A DNA stretch of 36,958 nucleotides from an uncultured Bacillota bacterium. Its GTDB lineage: Bacteria > Bacillota > Clostridia > Oscillospirales > Oscillospiraceae. Where the stretch lies: the NCBI GenBank assembly GCA_947426945.1, contig CANEFX010000025.1, forward strand, positions 1 to 36,958, written 5' to 3'. The notes under the pieces are model-generated. The model saw nothing but the letters and a program-made list of their open reading frames with translations. It was not told the origin of the DNA and did not search any database. Positions 18,072 through 25,894 of the stretch are shown here, in pieces (position 1 is the first letter of the stretch; every line of letters starts with the position of its first letter). Made by a program: the position numbers and the translations under genes.

Positions 18072-18869
18072 TTGGAAACGCTGAAGAAAAAACTGAACAG
18101 CAGCCGGGGGGCTTCCATCCTGATGGCGCTGCTGTTCCTGCTGGTGTGCATGATGGTGGGGGCGTCCGTCCTGATGGCTGCGGCCTCCAATGCGGGAAAG
18201 ATCCGCAGCAACCGGGAGGAACAGCAGAAGTATCTCACCCTCTCCTCCGCCCTAACCATCATCTGCGATGAGCTGGAGGGTGTAGAGTACCGCGGGCGGT
18301 ATCAGTACCAGAAGAAAGAATGGACGCACGAAGAGACTTATGCGGACGGGACCAAGGACAGCTGGAGCTGGAATGAGCATATTTATACCAGGCTGGAGGG
18401 CTCTGTCCGCGCCAAAGGCACAAATTATGCCGCCGCGACTGAGTGGACACTGAAGGAGCTCCTCCCCCTGTACAAAAACCTGGACGCCGTTTTTGCAGAT
18501 GGCGACAATTTTGAGGTATCCATGGGCCAGAGAAACCCTGTGGACCAATACACATATGATCCGAAGAAGCCGGCCAGCCCGCCGGAGAAGCTCTATACTC
18601 TGGAGTTTACGGTGGATGCGGGCACAGTCGATTACGGGGGCCTGACGGAGCCGGTGAAGATTGTCGTCTCTGTGGGCGATGACGGCGCGATCGTGCTGAC
18701 GGCCTGTCTGGCAAACCACCCGGACTACATCATGGAGGCGGCGCTGACAGCCAATGACAGGCTGGAAGATCTGCTTGTCCTGGACTGCCCGGCAGCAGAC
18801 GGCGTCTATGAGACCAGGCCTGTCCGGTGGACTCTGGACTACATTGTGAAAAAGGGGGCGGGCGGATGA
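18072..18869 (+). CDS. PilX/GspK-like minor pilin lacking Glu5
   Basis: 265 residues. Leader METLKKKLNSSRG followed by the hydrophobic helix ASILMALLFLLVCMMVGAS; a prepilin peptidase would cut after G13. The fifth mature residue is Met, not Glu, as in GspK and PilX-type subunits, which are thought to cap the pilus tip because they do not need the Glu5 contact. The remainder is mixed beta with no recognised domain. The start is an unusual TTG at 18072, with AGAGGAGGGAG upstream; no ATG fits. It follows the giant pilin by 73 bases and overlaps the next gene by four bases (ATGA). Confidence 0.8.
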   Translation: METLKKKLNSSRGASILMALLFLLVCMMVGASVLMAAASNAGKIRSNREEQQKYLTLSSALTIICDELEGVEYRGRYQYQKKEWTHEETYADGTKDSWSWNEHIYTRLEGSVRAKGTNYAAATEWTLKELLPLYKNLDAVFADGDNFEVSMGQRNPVDQYTYDPKKPASPPEKLYTLEFTVDAGTVDYGGLTEPVKIVVSVGDDGAIVLTACLANHPDYIMEAALTANDRLEDLLVLDCPAADGVYETRPVRWTLDYIVKKGAGG

Positions 18870-19168
18870 AGAAGCTGGGAGACAGACGGGGGGAGACGCT
18901 GGTGGAGGTGCTGGCCTCCATTCTTATCGCCGCCCTGTCGGTGACCCTGCTCTTTGGCTGCATCATGGCCTCCTCCAACATGGACCGGGAGGCCAAGGGC
19001 CTGGACCAGAAGCATTATGAGGCGCTCACTGCCGCGGAGACCAGGAGCGGGGTGGGAACCTCCGGAAAAGTGAATATCCAAAACAATAAAAACAGTGTGA
19101 CAAAGGACCTGCCCGTTGAGATTTACGGCGGCGGGGGGATGTATTCCTACAAGAGGGCGGCCCCATGA
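18866..19168 (+). CDS. PilV/GspI-like minor pilin
   Basis: 100 residues, short for a pilin. RRG|ETLVEVLASILIAALSVTLLFGC carries the prepilin cleavage site and Glu5, followed by a helix and a short Gly-rich C-terminal region (YGGGGMYSYKRAAP). The ATG overlaps the preceding stop (ATGA), and its own stop overlaps the next ATG in the same way, so the three minor pilins are translationally coupled. Probably a core member of the tip-initiation complex (the GspI position in GspH-I-J-K). Confidence 0.82.
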   Translation: MKKLGDRRGETLVEVLASILIAALSVTLLFGCIMASSNMDREAKGLDQKHYEALTAAETRSGVGTSGKVNIQNNKNSVTKDLPVEIYGGGGMYSYKRAAP

Positions 19169-19683
19169 GAAAGAAGCTGAACAGCGAAAGCGGCCTGACC
19201 CTGGTGGAGATGCTGTGCGCGGTGATTATTCTGATCCTGCTGGGCCTGCTGCTGAACACTGGGCTACAGATGGCGGTGCGCAGCTATCGGGACCTGACCG
19301 CCCAGTCGGAGGTGGAGCTGCTGCTGTCTACCGCCGTGGACGCCCTGGCCAACGACCTGCGTTACGCCCGGAATGTCAATGGGAGCGGGACGACCTTTAC
19401 CTACGACAGCGACTCCTATGGAGAAAATACTGGCTTGGGAGTGGACGGTAAGGGTCAGATTGTGGCGAAAAACGGGAGCGGGGAAAAGCGTATTTTGTCC
19501 ACAGGGGCCTACGGGGCAGGCGGAGCGTACAAGGTGGCAGCGATGGAGATTACTCTGGGCAGTGCGGGCGATGAGATTACCTTCACCATTGCATTGAAGG
19601 TTGAGACCTCCGACGGAAGGATCAGCGCCGGGACACCCGACGGAGGCGTGAGCGTCCGGTGTCTGAATCCAAAGAAAGATTAG
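19165..19683 (+). CDS. PilW/GspJ-like minor pilin
   Basis: 172 residues. SG|LTLVEMLCAVIILILLGLLLN is a prepilin cleavage site with Glu5 and hydrophobic helix; the globular part (AVDALANDLRYARNVNGSGTTF..., GRISAGTPDGGVSVRCL) matches the GspJ/PilW pattern of a helix followed by beta sheet. The ATG overlaps the previous stop by four bases and pilB starts 14 bases after its stop. With the preceding two genes and the giant pilin it completes a four-member minor pilin set, as in systems where such a set primes pilus assembly and stays at the tip. Confidence 0.84.
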   Translation: MRKKLNSESGLTLVEMLCAVIILILLGLLLNTGLQMAVRSYRDLTAQSEVELLLSTAVDALANDLRYARNVNGSGTTFTYDSDSYGENTGLGVDGKGQIVAKNGSGEKRILSTGAYGAGGAYKVAAMEITLGSAGDEITFTIALKVETSDGRISAGTPDGGVSVRCLNPKKD

Positions 19684-19697
19684 ACAGGGGGAGGATC

Positions 19698-21395
19698 ATG
19701 AAATATATCCGATTAGGCGACCTGCTGGTTAAAAGCGGGACTATCACCAAGGAGCAGCTGAACGAGGCGTTAAAGATCCAGTCGGGTACTGGCGAGCGGC
19801 TGGGCGCGGTGCTTCAGAAGCACGGCTTTATCACCGAAAAGCAGCTCATCGATACCCTGATGAGCCAGCTGGGTGTGGAGTTCATCGACCTGAACGGTTA
19901 CAGCATCCCCTCCGAAATGGCCCAGGTCCTGCCTAAAAGCATTGCAAAAAAGCACGGGGTGGTCCCTGTCCGTGTGACCCGGACGGACGTCTACCTGGCT
20001 ATGGCGGACCCCCTGAACTTTGTGGCTATTGAGGAAGTCCGGTCGGTCACCCGGCGCAGAGTGATTCCACTCATCGCCGCTTCGGCGGCGGTGGACCGGG
20101 CGGTCCAGAACCTGTACAGCAACCAGGGGGCCATGCGGGCCATTGAGGATATGCAGCGGGACCTGCTGGGAAGCCAGTACGGCGGGACGGAGGTCACCGC
20201 TCTGTCCCAGCCCATGGCGGTGGACGAGGACGAGGCCGACGCTGCCCCGGCCATCCGACTGGTGAACTCCATTATCGATCGGGCCTGCACTGAGGGGGCC
20301 AGCGACATCCACATGGAGCCCGGCGAGGACAGCATGACCATCCGCATGCGCATCGACGGCATTCTGCGGCCTATCATCCCGGTGCCTCAAAAGCTGCAGA
20401 ACTCAGTTATCTCCCGTATGAAGATCATGGCCCGAATGGACATTGCCCAGAAGCACACGCCCCAGGACGGTCGGGCTAACGTCACCGTCCGGCAGGAGAC
20501 GCTGGACCTGCGTATCTCCACCCTGCCCACCATCCACGGGGAGAAAGTGGTCATCCGCCTGCTGCGCAAGCTGCCGGAGCTGGCCACTCTGGAGGGCATC
20601 GGCCTGGAGGGAGAAAACCTGGAGCGGTTCTGCCGCATGGTGGACCGCACCACCGAGGGGGTCATCCTGATGGTGGGCCCCACCGGCTCGGGCAAGACCT
20701 CCACCCTGTACGCCATGATCGACCGGCTCAAAAGCGACGAGATCAACCTGGTGTCTCTGGAGGACCCGGTGGAGTACCACATCGGCGGAGTGTGCCAGGT
20801 GCATATCAACGAAAAGACGGGACTTACCTTTGCCAGCGTGCTGCGCTCGGTACTGCGTCAGGACCCGGACGTCATCGCGGTGGGCGAGATCCGGGACGGG
20901 GAGACGGCGGAAATCGCCATGCGGGCGGCCATGACGGGCCACCTGGTGCTGTCCACGGTACATACCAATAACGCGGTCTCCTCCATCGACCGCCTGCTGG
21001 ACATCGGCGTGGAGCCATACCTGATCGCCGGAGCGCTGAAGGGCATCGTGTCCCAGCGGCTGGTGCGGCGGCTGTGCCCCCACTGCCGCCGGCCTTACAC
21101 CCCCTCGCCGGAGGAGGCGGCCGCCCTGGGTATGCCTCCGGGGGATTATACATTTTACCGGGGCGAGGGCTGCGGCGACTGCTTCGGCACCGGCTACCGG
21201 GGGCGGACGGGCGTCTTTGAGATTCTGGAGTTCACCGCCGGCATGCGGCGGGCGATCCACGCCCGGTCGCTGAAGGATTTGGAGAAGGCCATGGATACGG
21301 CCGGCTTCCAGCCCATTATTGCAAGTTGCCGCAGGCTGGTCCTGGAGGGAACAACCTCTGCCGAGGAGGTTTACCGGGTCCTGGGCGGCGGATAG
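19698..21395 (+). CDS. pilB: type IV pilus extension ATPase with MshEN c-di-GMP domain
   Basis: 565 residues. The cytoplasmic hexameric ATPase that drives pilin polymerisation. Residues 5-28 and 34-57 are two consecutive 24-residue MshEN motifs (RLGDLLVKSGTITKEQL..., RLGAVLQKHGFITEKQL...), each with the invariant R-L-G, G10, I12, L17, L21 and Q24 that bind c-di-GMP in MshE. The ATPase core has Walker A GPTGSGKTSTLYA (about 327), Asp and His boxes (EDPVEYHIGG, STVHTN), Walker B DPDVIAVGEIRD and the zinc tetracysteine CPHC (about 460) and CGDC (about 493). Start at 19698 follows GGGGGAGG; a longer frame would overlap the minor pilin. Confidence 0.95.
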   Translation: MKYIRLGDLLVKSGTITKEQLNEALKIQSGTGERLGAVLQKHGFITEKQLIDTLMSQLGVEFIDLNGYSIPSEMAQVLPKSIAKKHGVVPVRVTRTDVYLAMADPLNFVAIEEVRSVTRRRVIPLIAASAAVDRAVQNLYSNQGAMRAIEDMQRDLLGSQYGGTEVTALSQPMAVDEDEADAAPAIRLVNSIIDRACTEGASDIHMEPGEDSMTIRMRIDGILRPIIPVPQKLQNSVISRMKIMARMDIAQKHTPQDGRANVTVRQETLDLRISTLPTIHGEKVVIRLLRKLPELATLEGIGLEGENLERFCRMVDRTTEGVILMVGPTGSGKTSTLYAMIDRLKSDEINLVSLEDPVEYHIGGVCQVHINEKTGLTFASVLRSVLRQDPDVIAVGEIRDGETAEIAMRAAMTGHLVLSTVHTNNAVSSIDRLLDIGVEPYLIAGALKGIVSQRLVRRLCPHCRRPYTPSPEEAAALGMPPGDYTFYRGEGCGDCFGTGYRGRTGVFEILEFTAGMRRAIHARSLKDLEKAMDTAGFQPIIASCRRLVLEGTTSAEEVYRVLGGG

Positions 21396-21410
21396 AGGGA
21401 GGACATATCC

Positions 21411-22502
21411 ATGATGGTAGAAGAATTGATACATGAAGCACGGACCCGGCGCGCCTCAGACGTGCATCTGGTGGCGGGGCTGACGCCCAGGTGCCGGGTA
21501 GACGGTTCCATCCGGGAGATGGGAGAGACGCCCCTTACTCCCCAGCAGTGTGAGGAGATCATCCGGGAGCTGGCCGGCGGGGAGTTTGCCACCCTGCGAG
21601 TGGTGGGGGAGGCCGACCTGGCCCTGACCATCGCCGGGGTGCGGTGCCGGGTCAACCTGTTCCGCCAGCAGGGGGCATGGTCGGCGGCCATCCGCCTGCT
21701 CAACGAGCGGGCGCCCGACATGGACGAGCTGGGCCTGCCCAGGGCGGCGGCCGAGTTTCCCGGCTACAGCCAGGGCCTGGTCCTCATCACCGGTGAGACG
21801 GGCTCGGGCAAGTCCACCACCCTGGCGGCCATCCTGAACCGGATCAACAAGAGTGAGTGCAAGCACATCCTCACCCTGGAGGACCCTATCGAATACGTCT
21901 ACACCCCGGATCGCTGCGTCATCAACCAGCGGGAGGTGGGCAAGGACACCCAGTCCTTCGCCGCCGGCCTGCGGGCCGCCCTGCGGGAGGACCCGGACGT
22001 GATCCTGGTGGGCGAGATGCGGGACCTGGAGACCATTGAGACCGCCCTCACCGCCGCCGAGACGGGCCACCTGGTGTTCGGCACGGTGCACACCAACTCC
22101 GCAGCCGATTCCATCGACCGCATCGTGGACGTGTTTCCGGCGGCCCGGCAGCAGCAGATACGCCTGCAGCTGTCCATGACGCTGAAGGCGGTGCTCAGCC
22201 AGCAGCTGCTCCCCAAGGTGGGGGGCGGACGGGTGCTGGCCTGTGAGGTCATGAAGACCGACGGCGCCATCCGCAACCTGATCCGGGAGGGCAAGACCCC
22301 CCAGATTATCAACGCCATCCAGACCACAGGCAGCGTGGGCAATATCCTGATGGACCGCTGCCTGCAGAACCTGCGCACGTCCGGGACCATCAGTGAGGAG
22401 ACCTACCGCGCCGCCCTGCGGGACCAGTCCCAGGCGGACCGGGCTCCGGCCCCGCCGCCCGTGAACGCCATGCGCGCCCCGGGCTTCAAGCGGCCGCTGT
22501 AA
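21411..22502 (+). CDS. pilT: type IV pilus retraction ATPase
   Basis: 363 residues. Hexameric ATPase that depolymerises the pilus, giving retraction and twitching. Motifs: Walker A GETGSGKSTTLAA (about 127), Asp box EDPIEYVY, Walker B DPDVILVGEMRD, His box GTVHTN, and the retraction signature AIRNLIREGKTPQI that separates PilT from PilB. No MshEN domain and no tetracysteine. ATG 7 bases after GGGAGGAC; 15 bases after pilB. Its presence means the pilus is probably retractile. Confidence 0.96.
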   Translation: MMVEELIHEARTRRASDVHLVAGLTPRCRVDGSIREMGETPLTPQQCEEIIRELAGGEFATLRVVGEADLALTIAGVRCRVNLFRQQGAWSAAIRLLNERAPDMDELGLPRAAAEFPGYSQGLVLITGETGSGKSTTLAAILNRINKSECKHILTLEDPIEYVYTPDRCVINQREVGKDTQSFAAGLRAALREDPDVILVGEMRDLETIETALTAAETGHLVFGTVHTNSAADSIDRIVDVFPAARQQQIRLQLSMTLKAVLSQQLLPKVGGGRVLACEVMKTDGAIRNLIREGKTPQIINAIQTTGSVGNILMDRCLQNLRTSGTISEETYRAALRDQSQADRAPAPPPVNAMRAPGFKRPL

Positions 22503-22520
22503 CGGCAAAGGAGACAGTTT

Positions 22521-23729
22521 ATGCCAACATTCAAGTACGAGGGCGCCTACGCCAGCGGGGAGCGGGTGACGGGAATCGTGGAGGCGGTGAGCCAAAACGA
22601 CGCGGTAGCCCAGATCCGGCAGAGCTGTGAAGTGGTCCTGTCGCTGAAGGAGGTGCCAAAGGCGGCCGCCCGGGACCCGCTGGCCCGGTTCCAGAAGATC
22701 AGCGCCAAGAGCCTGGCTCTGACCTGCCAGCAGTTCGCCATCATCCTGAAGGCGGGCCTGCCCCTGGTGCAGACGGTGAATCTGGTGGCGGACCAGTGCG
22801 GGGACAAGGTGCTCAGGCAGCTGCTGTTGCAGGTGTCGGAGGATGTGTCCAACGGCTGGGCCCTGAGCTACAGCCTGGAACAGCGGGGCGGGCGTAAGCT
22901 GCCCGTCACCTTCCGGGAGACGGTGCGTGCCGGCGAAGAATCCGGCGACCTCCTCTCCTCCTTCAACCGCCTGTCCGACTATTTCCAGCGCATGAGCAAG
23001 ACCCATGACAGCGTGGTCAGCGCCCTGACCTACCCCGCTTTTGTCCTGTTCGTGGCGGGGATCGTGGTGGCCATCATCATGGGCTACGCCGTGCCCACCT
23101 TTACCGGCATGTTCGAGAGCATGGATATTGAGCTGCCCTGGGTCACGGTAGCCCTGATCGCCGTGTCCAACTTCTTCCAGAAGTACACCCTGGTGCTCAC
23201 CGGGCTGGTCGCCCTGGCGATCCTTCTGGTCCGCCTCTACGGCGCCACCGAGAAGGGCGGCATGATTCTGGCCCGGGCGCAGCTGAGGCTGCCCATTCTG
23301 GGCGGCGTGGTCCGCATGTCGGGAGCCAGCCAGTTCTCCCACACCATGTCCACCCTGCTCACCGCCGGGATGCCCATCCTCCAGGCCATTGAGGTGGCCG
23401 GGCGGACCATGACCAACCGCTGTATGGCCGGCGAGGTGCTGGACACCCTGCCCGGCGTGGAGGGCGGCCGGTCCTTCGGGGAGTGCATGTCCTATACCAA
23501 AGAGCTGCCCGCCATGCTGGTGCAGATGACCGCCGTGGGCGAGGCCACCGGCTCCATGGAGTCCACCCTCAGGGTGCTGGCCGAGTACTACGACAACGAG
23601 GTGGAGGTGCGCACCAAGCAGGCCCTGTCCCTGCTGGAACCCGCCATCATCGTGGTCCTGGCGATTTTTGTCGTGTTTATCCTTATGGCGGTCTATCTGC
23701 CCATGTTCAGCATGTATTCCGCCATTTGA
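22521..23729 (+). CDS. pilC: type IV pilus inner-membrane platform protein
   Basis: 402 residues, the usual length of PilC/GspF. Two GspF cytoplasmic helical domains (about 70-190 and 270-390; typical FAIILKAGLPLVQTV, FRETVRAGEESGDL, FSHTMSTLLTAGMPILQA, MTAVGEATGSME) with membrane segments at about 168-192, 212-235 and 373-400 (IIVVLAIFVVFILMAVYLPMF). It links the ATPases to the growing pilus. RBS GGAGACAG precedes ATG 22521; 18 bases after pilT. The pilin cassette follows after a 383-base repeat-containing gap. Confidence 0.96.
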   Translation: MPTFKYEGAYASGERVTGIVEAVSQNDAVAQIRQSCEVVLSLKEVPKAAARDPLARFQKISAKSLALTCQQFAIILKAGLPLVQTVNLVADQCGDKVLRQLLLQVSEDVSNGWALSYSLEQRGGRKLPVTFRETVRAGEESGDLLSSFNRLSDYFQRMSKTHDSVVSALTYPAFVLFVAGIVVAIIMGYAVPTFTGMFESMDIELPWVTVALIAVSNFFQKYTLVLTGLVALAILLVRLYGATEKGGMILARAQLRLPILGGVVRMSGASQFSHTMSTLLTAGMPILQAIEVAGRTMTNRCMAGEVLDTLPGVEGGRSFGECMSYTKELPAMLVQMTAVGEATGSMESTLRVLAEYYDNEVEVRTKQALSLLEPAIIVVLAIFVVFILMAVYLPMFSMYSAI

Positions 23730-23744
23730 TTCCCCCGCGGGGAC

Positions 23745-23959
23745 AAGGCCCCTTTGGCAAAGGGGCTGTCAGCCGGAGGCTGACTGGGGATTGTATTTTG
23801 CGAAGCAAAATGTACGAAGTATCCCCAGTTTGCTGAACCCCGGTTTGCTCCGCACATTCCGGCTTCGCCGGAATACAATCCTCCGTCACGGCTCCGCCGT
23901 GCCACCTCCTTTGCCAAAGGAGGCTTTGGAGAGCCCTGCCCCCTCTGTCGGCTTTGCCG
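23745..23959. repeat. 215-bp direct repeat, copy 1
   Basis: Nearly identical (about 18 differences by eye) to 25895-26109, in the same orientation. It is built of consecutive hairpins: GGCCCCTTTGG/CAAAGGGGC, GTCAGCC/GGCTGAC, TTTTGC/GCAAAA, TTCCGGC/GCCGGAA, CACGGC/GCCGTG, CCTCCTTTGG/CAAAGGAGG. Non-coding. With copy 2 it brackets the three-pilin cassette. Confidence 0.9.
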
Positions 23960-24094
23960 GCATCTCCCCCTGTCAGGGGGAGTCGGCCCTTTGCCAAAGG
24001 GGCCTTTACAAAAGTCAACCCCCGAAAGGTTGTTATTCCGAGCCTCCGCCAACCCGGGCTCTGAATATATAAAATCCAGGTTTTAGGAAGGAAA

Positions 24095-24112
24095 GGAGGA
24101 AATTTTCCTAAG
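24095..24112 (+). promoter_or_regulatory. unusual ribosome site of pilin 1
   Basis: GGAGG (24095-24099) lies 13 bases from the ATG, longer than the usual 5-9, and overlaps a 13-base near-palindrome AGGAAATTTTCCT that could pair half of the site and shorten the effective distance. It could act as a translational brake or thermo-sensitive hairpin. Confidence 0.4.
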
Positions 24113-24583
24113 ATGAAAGGGTTGAGGGAAAAGTTCCGTAATAAAAAAGGTTTTACGCTGGTCGAAATGCTGATTGTGGTGGCCATTATCGCTATCCTGA
24201 TCGCTGTGTCGATTCCGCTGGTGTCCAATGCACTGGAACGTGCGAAGGTTGCAACTGACCAGGCAAATGAACGCTCGGCTGCTGCGCTGGCAGAAATCAA
24301 GTGGCTGACTTATCAAAATGATAGTACTGAAATTACTTGGGATGCCACTGGTGATAAAGCGACTCTCTATTATAAGATTGTCGGCTCTGCTGGCTCATTA
24401 GAAAGCACTGTACCAGGAGCAACACCGGGCAAAGAATATAGCTATGGTAAATGTTCTAAACATGCTGGGGCATATATCAAAGTTGAACTGGCAAAAGCAG
24501 ATGGCTCGATTAAGATGGAATGGGCTGGCGGCACAGGTACAACAGCTGATACTGACGGTGGGTACACAAAAATTACGACCTAG
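24113..24583 (+). CDS. type IV major-pilin-like protein 1
   Basis: 156 residues. NKKG|FTLVEMLIVVAIIAILIAVSIP is a full class III signal with Glu5; the mature helix continues through ANERSAAALAEIKWL. The C-terminal half is a small beta domain ending ADGSIKMEW and a Gly/Thr tail; only one Cys (KCSKH), so no disulphide loop of the classic type. It is the first of three pilin genes with almost identical N-termini and different C-terminal domains, lying between the 215-bp repeats. Base composition is richer in A/T than the pil genes on either side. Confidence 0.9.
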   Translation: MKGLREKFRNKKGFTLVEMLIVVAIIAILIAVSIPLVSNALERAKVATDQANERSAAALAEIKWLTYQNDSTEITWDATGDKATLYYKIVGSAGSLESTVPGATPGKEYSYGKCSKHAGAYIKVELAKADGSIKMEWAGGTGTTADTDGGYTKITT

Positions 24584-24597
24584 TTAACCACACACAT

Positions 24598-24781
24598 CCC
24601 TCAACCAATCCCTGGGTTGGCGAAAGACGGTTGGGGGCGAGTAACCATCAAACTGGAGAAAACATTTCAATATCTCCTTCCCACGGAGGGCAACAATCAT
24701 GATGATTGTTCGTCTACCCGTGGGTAGACGATGGGCGCTCACCCCCGCAAGGGTGGTAGCCTAAGCTGCCAGACCTACTCC
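24598..24781 (+). ncRNA. structured RNA/leader of unknown class before pilin 2
   Basis: A run of strong stems fills the gap between pilin 1 and pilin 2: CCCTCAACC/GGTTGGGGG (24598-24606 and 24629-24637) enclosing AATCCCTGGGTT and GGCGAAAGAC; GGAGA/TCTCC (24655/24673); AACAATCA/TGATTGTT (24692-24710); GTCTACC/GGTAGAC (24712-24729); CACCC/GGGTG (24740-24755); GGTAGC-CTAA-GCTGCC (24755-24770). GGAG (24685) and CTCC (24778) could close the last four into a multi-branch unit ending just before the ribosome site. No T-run, no coding frame. It does not fit the c-di-GMP-I or -II riboswitch consensus as I know them. Regulatory leader is my inference. Confidence 0.55.
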
Positions 24782-24799
24782 AAGAAAGGAAGATATGAG

Positions 24800-25228
24800 A
24801 TGAAAAAACTGAAAGAAAAACTGAGCGCAAAGCTCAGCAAAAAGGGCGGCTTTACTCTGGTCGAAATGTTGATCGTGGTCGCCATTATCGCCATTCTGAT
24901 TGCGGTTTCTATTCCCATGATGAATAATAATCTGGAGAAAGCCAAACATGGTGTTGACGAGGCCAATAAGCGGAGCGCTGTTGGTCTGGCATCTACCTTA
25001 TATTTAGCCGGTAGTGATCAAGAGCGGACTGATTTGGAAGCTGGCAGTTACAAGTATTTTGTTAATAATAATACCCATCAGGGTCAGCTTGCGAAAACCA
25101 ATCCAGGTGCATCTGATGGCTGGGTAGAAATAGCGCCTCAGTGCGCAGCGTGCAAAGCTGAAGGTTCAGGACTTTCCATTGTAGCAGATACTAATGGTGC
25201 TGTAACTGCAAAGTGGGCTAATCCATGA
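24800..25228 (+). CDS. type IV major-pilin-like protein 2
   Basis: 142 residues. Leader MKKLKEKLSAKLSKKGG then FTLVEMLIVVAIIAILIAVSIP (cleavage after the second Gly, Glu5 present). Helix EKAKHGVDEANKRSAVGLAS, then a beta domain with a CAAC pair and a closing strand GAVTAKW as in pilins 1 and 3. Start at 24800 has AAAGGAAG 8 bases upstream; a longer frame from 24731 would run through the folded RNA and has no ribosome site. It sits 216 bases after pilin 1 and 104 before pilin 3. Confidence 0.9.
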   Translation: MKKLKEKLSAKLSKKGGFTLVEMLIVVAIIAILIAVSIPMMNNNLEKAKHGVDEANKRSAVGLASTLYLAGSDQERTDLEAGSYKYFVNNNTHQGQLAKTNPGASDGWVEIAPQCAACKAEGSGLSIVADTNGAVTAKWANP

Positions 25229-25332
25229 CTGAAATATATGAAACCGGCTAAACCCGAGATTAAGATCTAAAAATTTCTTGGGTGCCCGCGAAAACGGGCC
25301 TCCGCTGGAAAGATGAATAAGAGGGAATGAGA

Positions 25333-25788
25333 ATGGCCGGAAAAAAGCGGAAAAGCCAGGGTGGCTTTACCCTGGTGGAAATGCTCATCGTGGTCGCTGT
25401 CATTGCGATTCTGATTGCGGTGTCCATTCCCATGGTTACTTCCACACTGGAAAAAAGCAGAGTTGCCGTAGATCAGGCCAATGAGCGTGACGCTCAAAGC
25501 TTGGCGGCGGCGTGGTATTTAACGGCTGACCAGCAGGAGAGGAAACTGGCGTCAAATGACGGCACTCGACCATATTGGTTGGTCTATACGGTTGATGCTG
25601 AAAGTCATCAGGGAAAGATTGGAATGATAGGTGTTCCCTACTCGGGTTATGGGTTATCCACAGCAGAAAGAGGATTTGGCAATGGCGCTGTAAAGAAAAG
25701 CCCCAAGGGCCGAACGATTCTTATAAAAATGGATACGGATGGAACAATCATAACACTTGAATGGGTAGATCCAGGTGACTTGCACTGA
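25333..25788 (+). CDS. type IV major-pilin-like protein 3
   Basis: 151 residues. SQGG|FTLVEMLIVVAVIAILIAVSIP signal and Glu5; helix EKSRVAVDQANERDAQSLAAAW; beta domain ending DGTIITLEWVDPG. No Cys in the mature domain. Start at 25333 is 8 bases after GAGGG; an ATG two codons earlier (25327) is too close. A GCCCG-CGAAAA-CGGGC hairpin lies just upstream (about 25277-25292). Followed by further hairpins and repeat copy 2, which end the pilin cassette. Confidence 0.9.
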   Translation: MAGKKRKSQGGFTLVEMLIVVAVIAILIAVSIPMVTSTLEKSRVAVDQANERDAQSLAAAWYLTADQQERKLASNDGTRPYWLVYTVDAESHQGKIGMIGVPYSGYGLSTAERGFGNGAVKKSPKGRTILIKMDTDGTIITLEWVDPGDLH

Positions 25789-25894
25789 CATCATTTATCC
25801 AGACCGAAGTAAACCGGGGTACGCCCGCGAAAGCGGGCGTCCTCCAGGGCCTGCGGGTGACCGCGGGTCCTGGAGGGCGTCTGAGCGGCGGAAA

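Larger units (their letters stand above)
23730..24112. other. intergenic region pilC-pilin 1, mostly a repeat
   Basis: Copy 1 of the 215-bp direct repeat (23745-23959) fills most of the gap. 23960-24060 holds more hairpin pieces (GGGGGAGTC, TTTGCCAAAGG) of the same style. 24061-24112 holds an AT-rich TATATAAAA and the ribosome site of pilin 1. No clear -35 is seen, so I cannot say whether pilin 1 has its own promoter. Confidence 0.5.

Noticed and set aside
16457-18262. 601-codon open frame on the minus strand
   Set aside because: Antisense to the end of the giant pilin and the next gene; no family resemblance or ribosome site.
21456-23342. 628-codon open frame on the minus strand
   Set aside because: Antisense across pilT and pilC, with His/Gln/Gly-rich composition typical of shadow frames.
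24598-24781. c-di-GMP-I or c-di-GMP-II riboswitch before pilin 2
   Set aside because: The conserved GGGCAAACC, GNRA-loop P2 and GACGCAAAGCC elements of class I, and the AATGGGTTTAAATTGGGCAC core of class II, are not present; kept only as an unclassified structured RNA.
24731-24799. N-terminal extension of pilin 2
   Set aside because: The longer frame passes through the folded RNA and lacks a ribosome site; the start at 24800 gives a normal prepilin leader.
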